Shown here: one piece after another, positions 7,703-9,406 of the stretch
Numbering within the stretch: the stretch's first letter is position 1
How the letters are laid out: every line of letters begins with the position of its first letter
NCBI GenBank assembly: GCA_937925385.1
Contig: CALEWN010000306.1
Coordinates: forward strand, 1 to 9,406
Reading direction: 5' to 3'
Source of the DNA: an uncultured Senegalimassilia sp.
GTDB lineage: Bacteria > Actinomycetota > Coriobacteriia > Coriobacteriales > Eggerthellaceae
Length of the DNA stretch: 9,406 nucleotides
Program-made: the position numbers and the translations under genes
Notes under the pieces: generated by a model
Seen by the model: the letters and a program-made list of their open reading frames with translations, nothing else
Database searches by the model: none
Told to the model about the DNA's origin: nothing

Positions 7703-9103
7703 ATGGCGCATATGCAGGAAAACCCGCAAACCGCGGGTAAGGATACAAGAATGCCGGCGGGGGGTGAAACGCGGCAAATGCCTCTGCGTGCCGACAGGCC
7801 CGCGCGGGCAGCTCAAGCACCGTACCCGCTTCAGGGTCGCCCGGCGCCGACGCAGCGGATAGCCACGCCGTTTGCCGCACCGGGCGGGAATGTCGCACCC
7901 GGTGTACCCGGCGCGAACGGGGCGTTTGCGGACCCAGGTGCGAGCGTCGCGACCGGAGCGTGTGGCGAATACGGCGCAAATGCTGCGTTCGGCGCGAACG
8001 CAGCCGCCGTCGCAGAAGCCGCAGGGGCGGAGGAGGCGCCTAAGCGCAAGGGGCTCGGCGGGTTGCTCGAGGGTTTGTCTGTGCCGCAGGTGGCAGCCGG
8101 CGCGTTGGCGGCGGTGACGTCGATGCTGCTGTCGTCGAAGATTGGCATCGCTGGCTCGGTCATCGGCGTGGCGGTAGGCTCGGTGGTGTCCACCGTCGCG
8201 TCGCAGGTGTACAAGCAGTTTCTGCAGGCTTCCGCCGACAAGCTGCGTGAGTTGAACCCGCTCGATGAGGCGGGCGCCGGCGCAGTCGCGGGCGAAACCC
8301 GCGTGATGCCGGAAGCCGCAGGCGGCTCCTCTGCGACACGCGTGATGGGCGCGATGCCCGCGTCCGGCGATTCCGCCGCGGCTGGCGACTTGGCTGCAGA
8401 CGGTGGACCGGCCGCTTCCGCAACCCCCACCCGCAGCGTGCGCGACCTGCGCGAAAGCGGCGAGACGGGCGTGCTGCGCGGCCGTGCCGAGCATTTGCGC
8501 CGCCAGCGCATGCAGCGCGGTGTGATCGCGGTGTCGGTGGTATCGGCCCTGGCCGCGGTGGCCATTTCCGCAGGCATCATCAACCTGGTGACGGCGGGCG
8601 AAGGCGTGGGCACCAAGACTGAGCCGCTGTTCACCGGCACCTCGACGTCGCAAACCGACGACGGTTCCACGACGAAGGGCAAGCAGAGCGGCAAATCCCA
8701 GCAGTCCACGCAGGACCAACAAGGTACCTCCACGAAGGAATCCGCCGCGCCCGTGCATCAGGACGGCACCGCATCGTCGGATAGTTCGGCTTCCGGGTCC
8801 GACAGCACCAGCGGGTCGTCGACCAGCGGCACGGAGTCGGGCAGCGCGAGCGGCTCCGGCAGCTCGACGGGTTCCACCACCGGCGGCACCGGCAGCAGCT
8901 CCGGCAGCACGTCCGGTTCGCAAACCGGCGGCTCCGGCGGCGGCAGCGCAAGCGACACCGGTAGCTCGTCGAACGGCTCCTCTACCAGTGGCTCCACGGG
9001 GACGGGAAGCTCCTCGTCGAACAGCGGCTCCACGGGGTCCACGGGCGGTTCCTCGTCGGGTTCCTCGACCAGCGGGTCCACAAGTTCCACCACGGCTTCG
9101 TAA
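7703..9103 (+). CDS. Unrecognised membrane protein with disordered N-terminus and Ser/Gly/Thr-rich tail
   Basis: I do not recognise this 466-residue protein. Residues 1-115 are Pro/Ala/Gly-rich and probably disordered. Residues 127-170 form a small-residue hydrophobic block with spaced glycines (GIAGSVIGVAVGSVVS), resembling a glycine zipper or a two-helix hairpin. Residues 171-272 are a polar linker ending in a basic stretch (RAEHLRRQRMQR, 261-272). Residues 273-297 form a transmembrane helix. The basic stretch before that helix predicts an outward-facing C-terminus, whose residues 310-466 are almost all Ser, Gly and Thr with a little Gln, Asp and Lys near the membrane. Four Thr-Arg motifs followed closely by Met recur: DTRMP (14), ETRQMP (22), ETRVMP (198) and ATRVM (211). 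The gene has its own promoter and terminator. A cell-envelope or signalling role is inference; no catalytic motif or sorting signal is seen at the C-terminus. Confidence 0.85.
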   Translation: MAHMQENPQTAGKDTRMPAGGETRQMPLRADRPARAAQAPYPLQGRPAPTQRIATPFAAPGGNVAPGVPGANGAFADPGASVATGACGEYGANAAFGANAAAVAEAAGAEEAPKRKGLGGLLEGLSVPQVAAGALAAVTSMLLSSKIGIAGSVIGVAVGSVVSTVASQVYKQFLQASADKLRELNPLDEAGAGAVAGETRVMPEAAGGSSATRVMGAMPASGDSAAAGDLAADGGPAASATPTRSVRDLRESGETGVLRGRAEHLRRQRMQRGVIAVSVVSALAAVAISAGIINLVTAGEGVGTKTEPLFTGTSTSQTDDGSTTKGKQSGKSQQSTQDQQGTSTKESAAPVHQDGTASSDSSASGSDSTSGSSTSGTESGSASGSGSSTGSTTGGTGSSSGSTSGSQTGGSGGGSASDTGSSSNGSSTSGSTGTGSSSSNSGSTGSTGGSSSGSSTSGSTSSTTAS

Positions 9104-9109
9104 CAGGTA

Positions 9110-9147
9110 AGCGGGGCGGGCGCAACGATCGCGCCCGCCCCGCTTTT
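9110..9147 (+). terminator. Rho-independent terminator of the Ser-rich protein gene
   Basis: It has a perfect 14-bp stem AGCGGGGCGGGCGC and complement, a 7-nt loop and a TTTT tract, starting 6 nt after the stop codon. Confidence 0.93.
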
Positions 9148-9208
9148 GCGTTCGCCCGACTTGCGGGCTCACGCGAGTGCTGGGCTTTTGTCCCCGCCTA
9201 GTTTGCGG

Positions 9209-9230
9209 GTTTGTACAAACGCCGGCGTTT
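9209..9230. promoter_or_regulatory. Two overlapping perfect palindromes, candidate operator
   Basis: GTTTGTACAAAC (9209-9220) and AAACGCCGGCGTTT (9217-9230) share their AAAC. They lie in the intergenic region about 80 nt before the predicted promoter of the next gene. Nothing downstream identifies a regulator. Confidence 0.4.
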
Positions 9231-9294
9231 TGTGCTCGCGCTTCCCCTTCTTCCGTGGTGATACCAGCTGTTGGGGGGTTGCGCACGTCCGTGA

Positions 9295-9303
9295 TGCTAG
9301 GAT
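9295..9303 (+). promoter_or_regulatory. Candidate extended -10 promoter for the gene at 9355
   Basis: TGCTAGGAT fits the extended -10 pattern (TG, one base, TAnnnT). No convincing -35 box is present. The predicted leader is about 45 nt and includes a 6-bp hairpin with a TTTT loop (9322-9337) just before the ribosome site. Confidence 0.4.
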
Positions 9304-9354
9304 GAACGCGAAACACGAAACCGCCGCTTTTGCGGCGCGCGCGAAAGGGACGGC

Positions 9355-9406
9355 ATGGCCGAGAACGTGAACAGCAAGAATGCGACTATTGCGGGCGAGG
9401 CGACCT
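9355..9406 (+). CDS. Start of an unidentified gene, cut by the window end
   Basis: Seventeen codons are visible, beginning MAENVNSKNATIAGEAT. The ATG at 9355 has AAAGGGA about five bases upstream, within normal ribosome-site spacing. It follows a terminator and a candidate promoter, so it likely starts its own transcription unit. The fragment is too short to assign a function. Confidence 0.65.
   Translation, partial: MAENVNSKNATIAGEAT

Noticed and set aside
8758..9093. Pro/Glu/Val repeat protein on minus
   Set aside because: The PEEP-like pattern is just the complement of the Ser/Gly-encoding codons; it has no start signals.
7214..9316. 700-codon open frame on minus across the Ser-rich gene
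   Set aside because: It is Arg/Gly/Ala-rich low-complexity sequence that runs through two terminators and promoters and is antisense to a gene with a perfect ribosome site.

Overview
The window is GC-rich chromosomal DNA. The protein sequences, the sufC-B-D-S-U gene order and the divergent three-cysteine Rrf2 regulator suggest a Coriobacteriia actinobacterium, most likely Eggerthellaceae (Eggerthella/Gordonibacter-like). This placement is from protein recall, not a search. No mobile element, CRISPR array, rRNA or tRNA gene is visible.

Layout from the left. Positions 26-982 (minus) encode a BASS-family sodium symporter with both sodium sites intact. A 250-nt gap (983-1232) holds a perfect 13-bp GC hairpin and a promoter-like element embedded in an 11-bp inverted repeat. 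Positions 1233-6437 (minus) are a complete, tightly packed Fe-S cluster assembly operon, sufC-sufB-sufD-sufS-sufU, whose genes overlap or lie within 9 nt of each other. Its promoter has a perfect TTGACA -35 box, and a nested AT-rich dyad sits at the predicted transcription start. A 421-nt divergent region follows. An Rrf2-family regulator lies on plus at 6859-7293 and is the obvious candidate sensor and regulator of the suf operon. Next comes a 409-nt stretch (7294-7702) with several strong hairpins, a run of ten C, a clear terminator and a promoter. Positions 7703-9103 (plus) encode an unrecognised 466-residue membrane protein. It has a disordered N-terminus carrying Thr-Arg-x-Met motifs, a glycine-zipper-like hydrophobic block, one transmembrane helix and a long Ser/Gly/Thr tail. 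A strong terminator and a palindrome-bearing intergenic region precede the first 17 codons of another gene at 9355.

How it works together: SufS removes sulfur from cysteine and SufU (zinc type) accepts it. The SufBC2D scaffold, driven by the SufC ATPase, builds the cluster. The Rrf2 protein, with three candidate cluster-binding cysteines, probably reports cluster status. The symporter and the Ser-rich protein have no evident link to this pathway. I see no clearly undescribed multi-gene system. The points most worth a second look are the symporter leader, the dyad at the suf start site, the structured region after rrf2, and the repeated TRxM motifs in the 466-residue protein.
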